DNA of 64,000 nt from Cytobacillus eiseniae (GTDB lineage Bacteria > Bacillota > Bacilli > Bacillales > Cytobacillaceae), in contig NZ_JAGIKZ010000007.1 of the NCBI RefSeq assembly GCF_017874625.1, forward strand, positions 114,231 to 178,230, in the 5' to 3' direction. Positions 47,500-56,965 of this stretch are shown here, piece after piece. The translations under genes and the position numbers were made by a program. The notes below the pieces were generated by a model, which was given only the letters and a program-made list of their open reading frames with translations, was not told where the DNA came from and ran no database searches. Every line of letters begins with the position of its first letter. Positions within the stretch are counted from its first letter, which is position 1.

Positions 47500-48294
47500 A
47501 TGAAATTTGCGATTACCTCAAAAGGGGATACAAAATCAAATACACTCATGCATAAAATGAAAACATATTTATTAGATTTCGATCTAATTTATGATGAAGA
47601 GCAGCCAGATATTGTTATTTCTGTTGGTGGAGATGGGACATTGCTGTATGCATTTCATCGCTATACAGGTCGTTTGGATAAAACAGCTTTCGTAGGTGTT
47701 CATACAGGACATCTAGGATTTTATGCGGATTGGGTACCAGAGGAAATAGAAAAGCTTGTTATTGCAATCGCAAAAACTCCTTATCAGGTAATTGAGTATC
47801 CATTAGTAGAGGTAATTATTCGTTATCAGCATGGGGGCAGGGAAACAAGATATTTAGGCCTAAATGAATCGACAGTGAAAGCGGTTGATGCAACCCTAGT
47901 AATGGATGTTGATATCCGTGGTCAGCATTTTGAGCGGTTCAGAGGGGATGGATTATGTGTGTCAACTCCATCAGGCAGCACGGCTTATAATAAAGCACTA
48001 GGTGGAGCCATCCTACATCCATCGATCCCGGCGATCCAGCTAGCTGAAATGGCATCAATAAACAATAAAGTTTTCCGAACAGTTGGCTCGCCTCTCGTCT
48101 TGCCAGCCCATCATACTTGTACATTGAAACCAGTGAATAAGCTTGACTTCCAGGTTGCTGTTGACCATATTACGATGCTTCACAAAGATGTGAAGTCGAT
48201 TCAATTCCGAGTGGCAGATGAGAAAATACGCTTTGCACGCTTCCGTCCATTCCCATTCTGGAAACGAGTCCACGACTCATTTGTTGCAGATTAA
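47500..48294 (+). CDS. nadK: NAD kinase (PpnKA type)
   Basis: Phosphorylates NAD to NADP. The 264-residue protein has the GGDGT motif at residues 43-47, [13 protein letters not shown] and the second-site motif [14 protein letters not shown]. An ATG at 47491 is in frame but only one base from AGAGGAG; the ATG at 47500 has proper spacing and gives the family start [10 protein letters not shown]. It lies 36 bases after sasB. Confidence 0.96.
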   Translation: MKFAITSKGDTKSNTLMHKMKTYLLDFDLIYDEEQPDIVISVGGDGTLLYAFHRYTGRLDKTAFVGVHTGHLGFYADWVPEEIEKLVIAIAKTPYQVIEYPLVEVIIRYQHGGRETRYLGLNESTVKAVDATLVMDVDIRGQHFERFRGDGLCVSTPSGSTAYNKALGGAILHPSIPAIQLAEMASINNKVFRTVGSPLVLPAHHTCTLKPVNKLDFQVAVDHITMLHKDVKSIQFRVADEKIRFARFRPFPFWKRVHDSFVAD

Positions 48295-48297
48295 ATT

Positions 48298-48589
48298 AAA
48301 AGCGGAAGCGGCTTGTTCAGGGGCGACATGCATAAGACAAGGCGGCTAGAAGGTTGTACTTTAACCTTCTGGACGTATTGGCTTATGACACGAGCCCCTA
48401 GCCGCTGCAGCTGGATAGATAAAAGCGGAAGCGGCTTGTTCAGACCCGACAAGCATAAGACAGGCTGGAATGAAGGTTGTTCTTTAACCTTTAGTCCAGC
48501 CTGGCTTATGACCTCGAGGGTCTAGCCGCTGCAGCTGGACAGATAAAAGCGGAAGCGGCTTGTTCAGGGAGATCTAGCTGCTGGAAATA
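48298..48589 (+). repeat. Three tandem copies of a 123-base hairpin repeat
   Basis: Units begin AAAAGCGGAAGCGGCTTGTT at 48298, 48421 and 48545. The first two are full (123 bases each) and fold into long hairpins that close on TAGCCGCTGCAGCTGGA. The third is cut short after about 45 bases. Arms differ between units one and two but stay complementary within each: AGGGGC / GCCCCT against AGACCC / GGGTCT. The element fills the gap between nadK and yjbO. A 70-codon frame across it is not a gene. Confidence 0.9.
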
Positions 48590-48639
48590 CAAAAGAGAAG
48601 CAGGGTGCAACTTGCTAACAGTTTTTAGGAGTATGATTT

Positions 48640-49524
48640 ATGACAAGTTTTCAATTACAATGGGACATACTTGAGTCGGATGCAAATAAAATAATTAAAG
48701 ATTTTATGAAGGAAAAAGCCATTTCAAGAGCAGCTTTAGCAGATATAAAGTATAAAGGTGGCTCCATTCTCGTGAATGGGGTCGAGCAAACGGTTCGTTA
48801 CTCATTAAAGAAGGGGGATCTATTAAAGGTTAGCTTCCCGGTAGAACATCCGAGTGTGGGGATAAAAGGAGAAGCGATTCCATTAGACCTCGTATATGAG
48901 GACGAATACGTGCTCATTGTGAATAAGCAGGCAGGGATGAGTACGATTCCTTCAAGAGAGCATCCATCAGGAAGCTTAGCCAATGCCTTAATTGGCTATT
49001 ATGAACAGAAAGCAATTAGGGCCACAGCCCATATTGTAACAAGATTGGATCGAGATACATCAGGACTTGTGCTTATCGCCAAGCATCGACATGTCCATCA
49101 TTTATTAAGTGAAGAGCAGAAGGCTGGTAGAGTAAAACGGATTTATCAAGCATTTGTTGAAGGGGCTTTGGAAAATCATTCTGGCATTATCGAGAAACCG
49201 ATTGCTAGAAACCCTAATAGTATTATTGAAAGAATGGTGGATCCAAACGGACAATATGCTTGTACTCATTATGAAGTTCTCTGCTACAAACGATCTTTTA
49301 CTCATGTAAAGTTAAAGCTTGGAACAGGGCGTACCCATCAAATTCGCGTTCATATGTCTTATATAGGGCATCCGTTAGTGGGAGATCAACTATATGACGG
49401 CAATGATACTCTTTTGAAAAGACAGGCACTACATTGCTATGAATTGAAGTTTTTTCATCCATTTTTAGAAGAAAATATGACATTCAAATCAGAATTACCT
49501 AAGGATATGGGAAGTTTGATGTAA
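48640..49524 (+). CDS. yjbO: RluA-family 23S rRNA/tRNA pseudouridine synthase (YjbO)
   Basis: Converts uridine to pseudouridine in RNA. The 294-residue protein has an N-terminal S4-like RNA-binding region (about residues 13-70) and the catalytic motif VTRLDRDTSGLVLIAK with the active-site Asp. GRTHQIRVHMSYIGHPLVGD is also characteristic. Position after nadK matches yjbO of B. subtilis. The exact RNA target cannot be read from sequence. Confidence 0.92.
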   Translation: MTSFQLQWDILESDANKIIKDFMKEKAISRAALADIKYKGGSILVNGVEQTVRYSLKKGDLLKVSFPVEHPSVGIKGEAIPLDLVYEDEYVLIVNKQAGMSTIPSREHPSGSLANALIGYYEQKAIRATAHIVTRLDRDTSGLVLIAKHRHVHHLLSEEQKAGRVKRIYQAFVEGALENHSGIIEKPIARNPNSIIERMVDPNGQYACTHYEVLCYKRSFTHVKLKLGTGRTHQIRVHMSYIGHPLVGDQLYDGNDTLLKRQALHCYELKFFHPFLEENMTFKSELPKDMGSLM

Positions 49525-49546
49525 GGAAATTGCAATTGTTAAACGG

Positions 49547-49573
49547 AAAAAAGCCGGTTTATCCGGCTTTTTG
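49547..49573 (+). terminator. Terminator after yjbO
   Basis: AAAAAAGCCGG pairs with CCGGCTTTTT around a 5-base loop. Confidence 0.92.
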
Positions 49574-49620
49574 CATTTTAATAGCAGAATGTTTCATTGA
49601 AATGAATGGTGGCAAGTTAG

Positions 49621-50358
49621 TTAGATTTCTCTGAACTTATCTTCTAGGTAAGGCTGCTTAGAATCGACAGAGACTATCTCCATTTCTGGGTATCTTAGAG
49701 CAGTCAATTTATTGCCAAAGACGGCTCCAGTATCGATATTATATGTATTATTCACAATTCGTACTTCTTTTACTGGGGTATGCCCGTATACGATGATTGC
49801 TTTTCCATTATATTGCTTTGCCCAATCGAGACGAACAGGTGACCCATCTGGGTGTTTTTCCCCCGTAATATCTCCATATAGTACAAAGGTTTTCACTTTA
49901 TTTGAATCCTTGCCAATTAAATCTTCTCGAATTCCAGCATGTGCAATCACTAATTTGCTGTCATCAAGAACCAAGTGTAAAGGGGAGTGATCATAAAGCT
50001 GAATAAAGTTTTTCCGTATCTCCTGCTTCTCTTTATTCGTTAAGGGTTCATATTCGGCAACTGTTGTTTCTAGCCCGTGTGTATGTTGAACTTTATTGCC
50101 TTTAAAGAAACGATATAATTTATTGCAGTGATTACCTGGTACGTAAAATGCGAGCTTTTTCTTAACAAGTGTTGAAACAACTTTGGCAACTTTTAAAGAG
50201 TGGGGACCACGATCGGTTAAGTCACCAACAAATGCTAATTTTCGTTCCTTTTGATGTGTTGGGATGTTCTCATGGTTCCAAATGTATCCGAGTTTTTTTG
50301 TGAGTTCCTTAAATTCGTCATAGCAGCCATGAATATCGCCGATTATATCAATTTTCAT
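49621..50358 (-). CDS. prpE: PrpE, diadenosine tetraphosphatase / phosphatase
   Basis: A metallophosphatase of the PPP family, which in B. subtilis hydrolyses Ap4A symmetrically and affects spore germination. The 245-residue protein has the metal-site motifs GDIHG (residues 7-11), GDLTDRG and GNH, and AHAG in the second half. Upstream AAGGAG selects the ATG at 50358; the track further upstream has no ribosome site. It is divergent from mgtE. Confidence 0.93.
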   Translation of the reverse strand: MKIDIIGDIHGCYDEFKELTKKLGYIWNHENIPTHQKERKLAFVGDLTDRGPHSLKVAKVVSTLVKKKLAFYVPGNHCNKLYRFFKGNKVQHTHGLETTVAEYEPLTNKEKQEIRKNFIQLYDHSPLHLVLDDSKLVIAHAGIREDLIGKDSNKVKTFVLYGDITGEKHPDGSPVRLDWAKQYNGKAIIVYGHTPVKEVRIVNNTYNIDTGAVFGNKLTALRYPEMEIVSVDSKQPYLEDKFREI

Positions 50359-50602
50359 TTTGATCTCCTTATCATTTTTGATATCTAAGGCAAGGGACAA
50401 TCGAATCCATTATATAAAGCAGTACGTATAAAAAAATGATAAAAAATTAAGTCATACTTTTATCCAGTATCTAATTATGATTTAAATAGTATTGATAGGG
50501 GAAAGTAAGTAAATATAACGATTATAGGTATTATTATGCGACAAAAAAGCAAAGATTTGCTAGTATTATTTGGGTAATAATGAAAGAGGAAGGAGGATCA
50601 AG

Positions 50603-51982
50603 ATGATGGAGATAAAGACAGAAGAGAAAATTGATCAACGAATTGATAAGGAGTTACTATTCAATTCTTTACAAAATGAAGAGATGGAAACGTTTCGTGA
50701 TGAATTTTTACAGTTACACCCTTATGATCAAGCTTCATTTTTTAAGGAATTGGCTGAGGAGCATCGTAATAAAGTGTATCAGTACCTCTCACCTGAGGAG
50801 ATGGCGACTCTTTTTGAGAATCTTGAAATTGATGATGAAGAATATAAAGATGTTCTTGCTGAGATGAATCCTACTTATGCGGCAGATATGATTTCGAAAA
50901 TGTATGTTGATGATGCGGTAGACGTTCTTAATGAGCTTGAAAAAAACCAGGTTGTTAGTTATTTAACGATTATGGATGAAGAGGCGGCACAGGAAATTAA
51001 GGAACTTCTTCATTATGAGGAATATACAGCCGGTAGTATTATGACAACAGATTTTGTTTCGATTTCAGCGAATCAAACAGTCCGGTCAGCAATGTATATA
51101 TTAAAAAACGAAGCACCTGTTGCAGAAACGATTTACTATATTTATGTATTAGATGAGCAAAAGAGATTGGCTGGGGTTATCTCATTAAGGGATTTAATTG
51201 TTAATGATGATGATACAATGATCGCTGATATTACGAATGATCGGATCGTTTCTGTATCTGTCGGAGAAGATCAAGAGGAAGTTGCTCGGAAAATTAAAGA
51301 CTATAATTTTCTTGCTTTACCTGTTGTTGACTTTCAAAATCATTTATTAGGGATTATTACAGTGGATGATGTCATGGATGTTATGGAAGAAGAGGCATCG
51401 GATGATTATTCCAAGCTTGCTGCTGTAACAGATATGGATACAATTGATCGTAGTCCATGGTCTGCTGCAAGAAAGCGACTGCCATGGTTAATTATCCTCT
51501 TGTTCCTTGGAATGATGACGGCAAGTTTAATTGGACGCTTTGAAGAGACATTAAATAAAGTGGCAATCTTAGCTGTATTTATCCCCTTAATTGCTGGAAT
51601 GGCTGGTAATACAGGAACACAGGCTCTTGCAGTTGCTGTACGTGGAATTGCGACGGGAGACTTGGAGAAAGAGAATAAATGGAAACTTATTATAAGGGAA
51701 GCTGGAACAGGACTTATAACAGGTACGATTTGTGGAATTCTTGTTTCGCTCGTCATTTTCTTTTGGCAAGGAAATCTCTTCCTCGGTATTCTTGTTGGGG
51801 GATCGATTTTATGCACATTAATTGTAGCGACATTAGCGGGAGCGCTTATTCCACTTGTTATGCATAAATTTAAAATTGATCCAGCTGTAGCGTCTGGGCC
51901 ATTTATTACAACAATTAATGACCTGATTAGTATTTTAATCTATTTTGGATTGGCCACATTATTTATGAGTTATTTAATTTAA
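50603..51982 (+). CDS. mgtE: Magnesium transporter MgtE
   Basis: A Mg2+ channel of the inner membrane. The 459-residue protein has an N-terminal acidic MgtE_N domain, two CBS domains (about residues 140-260), and five membrane spans. The pore-region segment AGMAGNTGTQALAVAVRG contains the Asn-Thr-Gly-Thr-Gln stretch conserved in MgtE. AGGAGG lies six bases before the ATG. I see no M-box riboswitch in the 240 bases upstream. yjbQ follows 18 bases later, so the two ion transporters form an operon. Confidence 0.95.
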   Translation: MMEIKTEEKIDQRIDKELLFNSLQNEEMETFRDEFLQLHPYDQASFFKELAEEHRNKVYQYLSPEEMATLFENLEIDDEEYKDVLAEMNPTYAADMISKMYVDDAVDVLNELEKNQVVSYLTIMDEEAAQEIKELLHYEEYTAGSIMTTDFVSISANQTVRSAMYILKNEAPVAETIYYIYVLDEQKRLAGVISLRDLIVNDDDTMIADITNDRIVSVSVGEDQEEVARKIKDYNFLALPVVDFQNHLLGIITVDDVMDVMEEEASDDYSKLAAVTDMDTIDRSPWSAARKRLPWLIILLFLGMMTASLIGRFEETLNKVAILAVFIPLIAGMAGNTGTQALAVAVRGIATGDLEKENKWKLIIREAGTGLITGTICGILVSLVIFFWQGNLFLGILVGGSILCTLIVATLAGALIPLVMHKFKIDPAVASGPFITTINDLISILIYFGLATLFMSYLI

Positions 51983-52000
51983 ATGTAAAGGGGAGATTCG

Positions 52001-53863
52001 ATGGAAGAACACGGAGCCTCGGTTGCATCTCTAGTTATCGTTATTATTGTCGCCTTTTTAACGCCTATTTTGCTGCATCGCTTTAAACTGAACTTTTTAC
52101 CTGTGGTTGTAGCAGAAATATTAATGGGGTTAATCATCGGAAAGAGCGGCTTTAATATTGTACACCCAGATATGTGGCTTGAAACTTTATCAACACTTGG
52201 ATTTATCTTTCTAATGTTTCTTAGTGGCTTAGAAATTGACTTTACCGCATTTTCGGGGAATAAAAAGCGTAACAAGCTTCCGAACGGAAAACTGGAACCA
52301 AATACATTTATTGTTTCAACAATTGTTTTTGCAGGTATTTTCATTGTGTCATTAGGGTTATCCTATTTATTTGTGTTAATGGGCTTTATTGATAATGTAT
52401 TTTTAATGACCTTAATCATTTCAACGATTTCATTAGGTGTTGTTGTTCCGACATTGAAGGAAGGCCATTTAATGAAAACAACAATTGGGCAAATTATCTT
52501 GCTAATTGCTGTCATTGCCGATTTAGCAACAATGATTTTACTTGCGGTTTTTGTTTCATTATATGATGGAGGAAAAGGGAATACTTGGCTATTACTCGTA
52601 CTATTTGCGGTTGGTGTTCTTCTTTATTTCATCGGAAGAAAGTTCAAAAATCGTAAAATTGTTGAAACGCTGGCAACAGGAACTGTTCAAATCGGAACAA
52701 GAGCTGTGTTTGCTTTAATAATTTTTCTTGTTGCACTCTCTGAAACGGTTGGAGCAGAAAATATTTTAGGTGCCTTCCTTGCAGGGGTATTAGTTTCGCT
52801 ATTAGCACCAAATCAAGAGCTTGTTCATAAACTTGATTCATTTGGTTATGGATTTTTAATTCCGATTTTCTTTGTAATGGTTGGCGTTGATTTGAACGTA
52901 TGGTCATTATTTAGTGATAAGAAATTATTAATGCTTATCCCGCTTTTACTAATTGCCTTACTTATTTCGAAATTGCTTCCTGTTTATCTTTTAAAAAGGT
53001 GGTATGACAAGAATACAGTTATTGCTTCAGGATTTTTATTAACATCCACATTATCGCTCGTCATTGCTGCTGCGACAATTGGAGAAAGAATTGGTGTTAT
53101 CACATCAGAAATGAGTGGAACATTAATACTCGTAGCTGTTATTACAAGTATTTTCACACCAATTGTCTTTAAAAAGCTTTTTCCTAAGCAAGAAAATACA
53201 GAAAGAAAATTAAAGGTCGCATTTATTGGCGCGAATCAATTAACATTGCCAGTCTATCGGGAGTTAAAATCTGAGCTTTATGAGCCGGTACTATATCATA
53301 AGGAACAAGAGAAGGCAGATAAAACGATTTCGGATTCCTTATTTGAAATTGTGGAGCTAGCAGATTACTCGATCCAATCACTTGAACAAACAGATGCACT
53401 TGATTCAGATATTATTGTTATATCTACTGGGGATGAAATGATAAATGCAGAGCTCGCTGTCTCTTATAAGGAAAACGGAGTTGAGCGAGTGATTTGCCGG
53501 ATTGAAAGTCCAGATCTTCAAGAACGGCTTAAGGAGAAAGAGATTGAAGTATTCTCTGTTCTATTGTCACAGAAAACATTGCTAAGAGCTTTAATCGAAT
53601 CTCCTGGCGTAATGAACATCTTAACGAATCAAGAAACAGCATTATACGAAATAAAACTGTTAAACAGCCAATTTAATGGCATGACATTACGTAAATTCCC
53701 TTTTACTGGAGATGTTATTTTTGTAAGAATTCTCCGTGGGCATGATTCAATTGTCCCGCATGGAGATACAGAGCTTCAACAAAATGACAGTTTAATTGTT
53801 ACAGGTACAAAGGAATATGTGGATGAGTTAAGGCGAGAACTGGAGTTTTGTGAAACATATTAG
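52001..53863 (+). CDS. yjbQ: YjbQ-like CPA2 cation/proton antiporter with RCK domain
   Basis: A 620-residue monovalent cation/proton antiporter. About 12 membrane spans occupy residues 1-385, with TISLGVVVPTLKEG in the transport core. A TrkA-N (RCK) nucleotide-binding domain follows (KVAFIGANQLTLPVYREL, about residue 405), then a TrkA-C domain to the end. RCK domains gate such antiporters by nucleotide or Ca2+. Length and position after prpE fit YjbQ of B. subtilis. The gene ends at a strong terminator. Confidence 0.9.
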   Translation: MEEHGASVASLVIVIIVAFLTPILLHRFKLNFLPVVVAEILMGLIIGKSGFNIVHPDMWLETLSTLGFIFLMFLSGLEIDFTAFSGNKKRNKLPNGKLEPNTFIVSTIVFAGIFIVSLGLSYLFVLMGFIDNVFLMTLIISTISLGVVVPTLKEGHLMKTTIGQIILLIAVIADLATMILLAVFVSLYDGGKGNTWLLLVLFAVGVLLYFIGRKFKNRKIVETLATGTVQIGTRAVFALIIFLVALSETVGAENILGAFLAGVLVSLLAPNQELVHKLDSFGYGFLIPIFFVMVGVDLNVWSLFSDKKLLMLIPLLLIALLISKLLPVYLLKRWYDKNTVIASGFLLTSTLSLVIAAATIGERIGVITSEMSGTLILVAVITSIFTPIVFKKLFPKQENTERKLKVAFIGANQLTLPVYRELKSELYEPVLYHKEQEKADKTISDSLFEIVELADYSIQSLEQTDALDSDIIVISTGDEMINAELAVSYKENGVERVICRIESPDLQERLKEKEIEVFSVLLSQKTLLRALIESPGVMNILTNQETALYEIKLLNSQFNGMTLRKFPFTGDVIFVRILRGHDSIVPHGDTELQQNDSLIVTGTKEYVDELRRELEFCETY

Positions 53864-53869
53864 TTATGG

Positions 53870-53908
53870 AAAAAAGCAAGTCAGCTTTTCAACTGGCTTG
53901 CTTTTCTT
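53870..53908 (+). terminator. Terminator after yjbQ
   Basis: AAAAAGCAAGTCAG pairs with CTGGCTTGCTTTT around eight bases. Confidence 0.9.
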
Positions 53909-53991
53909 ATGTCACTAAAACTGTCGCCTACGCTTTTCTACCACCCATTTTCATGAAGAAGGCTTTTCTTTTTTTTTATTGTATAGTAGAA

Positions 53992-54008
53992 TTAGCACTA
54001 GGTACTAA
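53992..54008 (+). promoter_or_regulatory. FapR operator upstream of fabI
   Basis: TTAGCACTAGGTACTAA is a near-perfect FapR operator. It sits just downstream of a -10-like TATAGT (53982-53987) and 31 bases before the fabI start. FapR would relieve repression when malonyl-CoA is high. Confidence 0.8.
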
Positions 54009-54038
54009 TAACATGTGATAATACAGGAGGAAATAAGA

Positions 54039-54809
54039 ATGACTCTTTCTTTAACTGGAAAAACATTTGTCGTTATGGGTGTTGCTAATAAACGTAGTAT
54101 TGCTTGGGGAATTGCGAGATCCCTTCATAAAGCAGGTGCAAGTCTAATTTTTACTTATGCTGGGGAGCGAATGGAGAAAGGCGTACGGGAGCTTGCTGAA
54201 TCTCTTGAGAATGCGAATTCTCTCGTCCTTCCATGTGATGTAACAAATGATGAAGAAATTGCGAAGTGTTTCGCAGAAATAAAAGCAAAGGTAGGCACCA
54301 TACATGGGGTTGCACATTGCATTGCTTTTGCTAATAAAGAAGAGCTCCAAGGAGACTATATGAATACGACTCGTGATGGATTCCTTCTTGCTCATAATAT
54401 TAGCGCCTATTCATTAACTGCTGTTGCGAAGGAAGCAAAGGGGTTAATGACAGAAGGTGGAAGCATTGTGACGTTAACTTATCTTGGCGGAGAGCGTGTC
54501 ATCAAGAATTATAATGTCATGGGTGTTGCTAAAGCTTCACTTGATGCAAGTGTAAAATATTTAGCAAATGACCTTGGTAAGAATGGGATAAGAGTCAATT
54601 CAATTTCTGCGGGACCGATACGGACATTGTCTGCAAAAGGGGTAAGTGACTTTAATGCAAGTTTAAAAGAAATTGAAGAACGTTCACCACTTCGCAGAAC
54701 GACAACACCTGAAGAAGTAGGCGATACTGCCGCATTTTTATTTAGTGATCTATCAAGAGGAATTACCGGAGAAAACATTCACGTTGATTCTGGATACCAT
54801 ATTGTTTAA
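54039..54809 (+). CDS. fabI: Enoyl-ACP reductase FabI
   Basis: NAD(P)H-dependent reduction in the last step of each fatty-acid elongation cycle; the target of triclosan. The 256-residue short-chain reductase has the cofactor loop GVANKRSIAWGIA and the catalytic Y-x6-K as YNVMGVAK. AGGAGG precedes the ATG at 54039; an upstream in-frame start lies before this ribosome site. The FapR operator ties it to fabH-fabF. Confidence 0.97.
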   Translation: MTLSLTGKTFVVMGVANKRSIAWGIARSLHKAGASLIFTYAGERMEKGVRELAESLENANSLVLPCDVTNDEEIAKCFAEIKAKVGTIHGVAHCIAFANKEELQGDYMNTTRDGFLLAHNISAYSLTAVAKEAKGLMTEGGSIVTLTYLGGERVIKNYNVMGVAKASLDASVKYLANDLGKNGIRVNSISAGPIRTLSAKGVSDFNASLKEIEERSPLRRTTTPEEVGDTAAFLFSDLSRGITGENIHVDSGYHIV

Positions 54810-54822
54810 AAACGATCAGTCT

Positions 54823-54857
54823 AACCTGCGCATATTTTTATGTAGCAGGTTTTTTTC
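54823..54857 (+). terminator. Terminator after fabI
   Basis: AACCTGC pairs with GCAGGTT around a long AT-rich loop and runs into T residues. Confidence 0.85.
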
Positions 54858-54931
54858 TGTCCTTAAGCAACGTCATCCTCTATTTTGCATACATATAGGG
54901 TGAACACATATGTATGTGGAGGTGAGCCAAA

Positions 54932-55516
54932 TTGGCAAATAAAAAGCAAAAAGAACCGTTGTTTTACATTCAACAGCCTACATTGCAGTTTCCTAAAACA
55001 AATATGCAGGAGTCATACTCAAGTAGAAAGGCTGAAATGCAAAGAAAAGCACAAATGGTTCAATCGATAGAGACGAAAGCAAGTGATAGAGAGGAGAAAA
55101 AGCAAGATAAATTAGGGTCTTTATCAAAATCAGATGCTCGAAATGAATCAAAAAAGCAGGAGTCAGCTTCCAATCAACGAGATCACATTCAGAAGACAAT
55201 TGAGGAGTTTGAAACTGGATTGGGTGAGAAGGAGAAGGGTTCCTCCTATTCATTCCAAACAGAACGTAAGTCCTCTTTTCGAAAATTGAAGAGCTTTAAA
55301 GAAATGAGTGTAGCAGAGCGTCTCCAATATTTAGTGGAGTTTCCAAAGCAGCTTCCACCAGTTCCTTGTATATTTGAAACTAAGAATAAATCGCATAAGG
55401 GATTCCTGTTGAAACAAGAAAATGAAAGGATTGAACTAAAATCTTTGTCTGGGGATATTGAACAGATTTCTATTCAAGAGATTAAGGATATTAAAATGAT
55501 CGGCTTAAGAAAGTGA
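54932..55516 (+). CDS. cotO: Spore coat protein CotO
   Basis: A morphogenetic protein of the outer spore coat. The 194-residue protein has a Lys/Glu/Ser-rich low-complexity first half and a conserved C-terminal domain from about residue 120 (SFKEMSVAERLQYLVEFPKQ). The TTG start has GGAGGTGAGC upstream. An imperfect SigK-like -10, CATACATATA near 54890, is preceded by AC at the right distance. Position after fabI and before cotZ matches B. subtilis. Confidence 0.88.
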   Translation: MANKKQKEPLFYIQQPTLQFPKTNMQESYSSRKAEMQRKAQMVQSIETKASDREEKKQDKLGSLSKSDARNESKKQESASNQRDHIQKTIEEFETGLGEKEKGSSYSFQTERKSSFRKLKSFKEMSVAERLQYLVEFPKQLPPVPCIFETKNKSHKGFLLKQENERIELKSLSGDIEQISIQEIKDIKMIGLRK

Positions 55517-55529
55517 AGGATAAAAAAAG

Positions 55530-55563
55530 AGCCAGTCGTTCTTGAACGACTGGCTGATTTTTG
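55530..55563. terminator. Terminator between convergent cotO and cotZ
   Basis: AGCCAGTCGTTC pairs perfectly with GAACGACTGGCT around two bases, with A-rich and T-rich flanks. Confidence 0.92.
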
Positions 55564-55567
55564 CTTG

Positions 55568-56074
55568 TTAATCTTCGCAGATGCCAAGATAAACATCATC
55601 GATACATTGTACTGCACAGAAGCAGCTCAGGTCGACAGTAATACAGCTGTCTGTTTGTCTGAAATAATCAACTTTACAAACCTTTTCAAGGTCAATGCAG
55701 CAGTTCTTTGCTAGGTCAACTGTTCGATCATTATCTGGCCCTGGAATTCTGTTCACTGGTTCAAGAACTCGAAGTACTGCGCAGCAATTATCAAAGATAT
55801 CCTCTACTCTAAAGAAGATGGAAACACATGCACACTCATTTCCAGTGAAGAACGCATGGAATGGTGACCCATCCGCTGTTTTTAATACAAATACACGAGT
55901 ATCTGGATGTCTATGCTTCTTCTTTCCAGGTGAGATATGTCCTAGTGGTTCTAAGAAACAATTGGAAGGGCATTCACATACATCTTCAGCATTATCTTGA
56001 ATATCTTTTATTGCACGAACTACTTCACATACACAGCTATTGCCTTTGAAGTCGTCTTTTTTTCCACAACCCAT
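55568..56074 (-). CDS. cotZ: Cys-rich spore crust/coat protein CotZ (CotY/CotZ family)
   Basis: A 168-residue protein rich in Cys, many in pairs or close spacing (CVCEVV, CECPSNC, ECACVS, NCCAVL, NCCIDL, CFCAVQC). This is typical of CotY/CotZ and the exosporium protein ExsY, which form disulfide-linked lattices on the spore surface. An imperfect SigK -10 (AATATGTTA) lies about 45 bases upstream on the minus strand. B. subtilis has cotZYXWV here; only this one gene is present. Confidence 0.9.
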   Translation of the reverse strand: MGCGKKDDFKGNSCVCEVVRAIKDIQDNAEDVCECPSNCFLEPLGHISPGKKKHRHPDTRVFVLKTADGSPFHAFFTGNECACVSIFFRVEDIFDNCCAVLRVLEPVNRIPGPDNDRTVDLAKNCCIDLEKVCKVDYFRQTDSCITVDLSCFCAVQCIDDVYLGICED

Positions 56075-56403
56075 TTTATTTCCTCCTTGTTTGATTCTTG
56101 TGATACTACACTACTAACATATTGCCGAAGTACCCAATAGGTAACGGACAAACGCCTTGTTTTACATAAAAATAGGCGATTTTTTTATCGAGTGGATGGA
56201 TGATGATCTCTAACGATAAGAAGTGAAGTACTTATAGCTCCCAAAAAGCCAAACATCATAAATGGCTATTTTCATAAATACTTGTCCATAAACCATTAAG
56301 TAGTAAAAGGTAATTCCTCTCTAATCAACTGGTTATTTCATTCATATAACTAATTCATTCACAATACTCTTTTAGAAAAGCATGAAAAAAAGAGGTGAAA
56401 GGG
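56075..56403. other. Divergent upstream region of cotZ and yjcA
   Basis: No gene is visible in these 329 bases. They should hold sporulation promoters for both flanking genes. Apart from the cotZ candidate -10 (56115-56123, minus strand) and a weak AGCC / GGCT dyad near 56246, nothing stands out. Confidence 0.4.
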
Positions 56404-56757
56404 ATGTATTTTTCATTCATGGAACTGCTCATACTTGCTTTCGCCAGTTTTCGGTTTACTCGGCTGCTTGTCTATGATCAGATTACGGAATTTATGAGGA
56501 AGCCATTTTTTGATGAAGTACAAGAAACAACTGAAGAAGGTGTGAGTGAGGAATATTATGTTCCAAAGACAGGATTACGTGGTTTCTTTGGGCAATTATT
56601 GAGTTGTTACTGGTGTACAGGAATTTGGAGCTCCCTTTTTTTATGTCTTTTTTATTTGTATTTTCCCGAAATAGCTATCCCTTTTCTACTTGTTCTAGCA
56701 GTAGCTGGGCTTGCAGCAATTATTGAGACAGTTGTGCAAAAATGGCTGGATGAATAG
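56404..56757 (+). CDS. yjcA: YjcA-like sporulation membrane protein (DUF1360)
   Basis: A 117-residue protein with an N-terminal amphipathic segment containing SFRFTRLLVYDQIT, a central acidic loop, LLSCYWCTGIWSSLFL, and a further membrane span near the end. The CYWC motif between membrane segments is typical of DUF1360. AGAGGTG lies six bases before the ATG at 56404. B. subtilis YjcA follows the cot cluster and is called a sporulation protein. Function unknown. Confidence 0.8.
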   Translation: MYFSFMELLILAFASFRFTRLLVYDQITEFMRKPFFDEVQETTEEGVSEEYYVPKTGLRGFFGQLLSCYWCTGIWSSLFLCLFYLYFPEIAIPFLLVLAVAGLAAIIETVVQKWLDE

Positions 56758-56866
56758 GCAAAGAGTTACACAAGCAAAGAATGGATTCATACAATATACA
56801 AAGACATATTATTTTGAAGTGCCATTTTTGTTTATTATCATACTAACTATTGGGGGGAGGCTAATT

Positions 56867-56962
56867 ATGTTAAATAAACAAGCTCAACCAGTGAAGATTA
56901 AACCTCAGAAAACGCCGAAAAAGAAAAAAGGTTGTGGGTGTGGGAAAAAGAAGATGGACTAA
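56867..56962 (+). CDS. 31-residue Lys/Cys-rich peptide
   Basis: A short frame encoding 31 residues: about ten Lys and a tail GCGCGKKKMD with two closely spaced Cys. GGGGGAGG lies six bases before the ATG, and a perfect terminator starts just after the stop, so the gene is framed by clear signals. It sits among sporulation genes. The Cys-x-Cys and high charge suggest metal or nucleic-acid binding, or a crosslinked spore component (inference). It may share a transcript with yjcA. Confidence 0.7.
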   Translation: MLNKQAQPVKIKPQKTPKKKKGCGCGKKKMD

Positions 56963-56965
56963 ATG

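Noticed and set aside
48313..48525. A 70-codon frame after nadK
   Set aside because: It crosses two tandem hairpin repeats. The apparent repeat in the protein comes from the DNA repeat.
48298..48589. CRISPR array
   Set aside because: The repeat unit is about 123 bases, palindromic over its full length and without unique spacers. There are no cas genes.
50401..50602. M-box riboswitch upstream of mgtE
   Set aside because: None of the conserved M-box blocks could be found by eye. A covariance search would be decisive.
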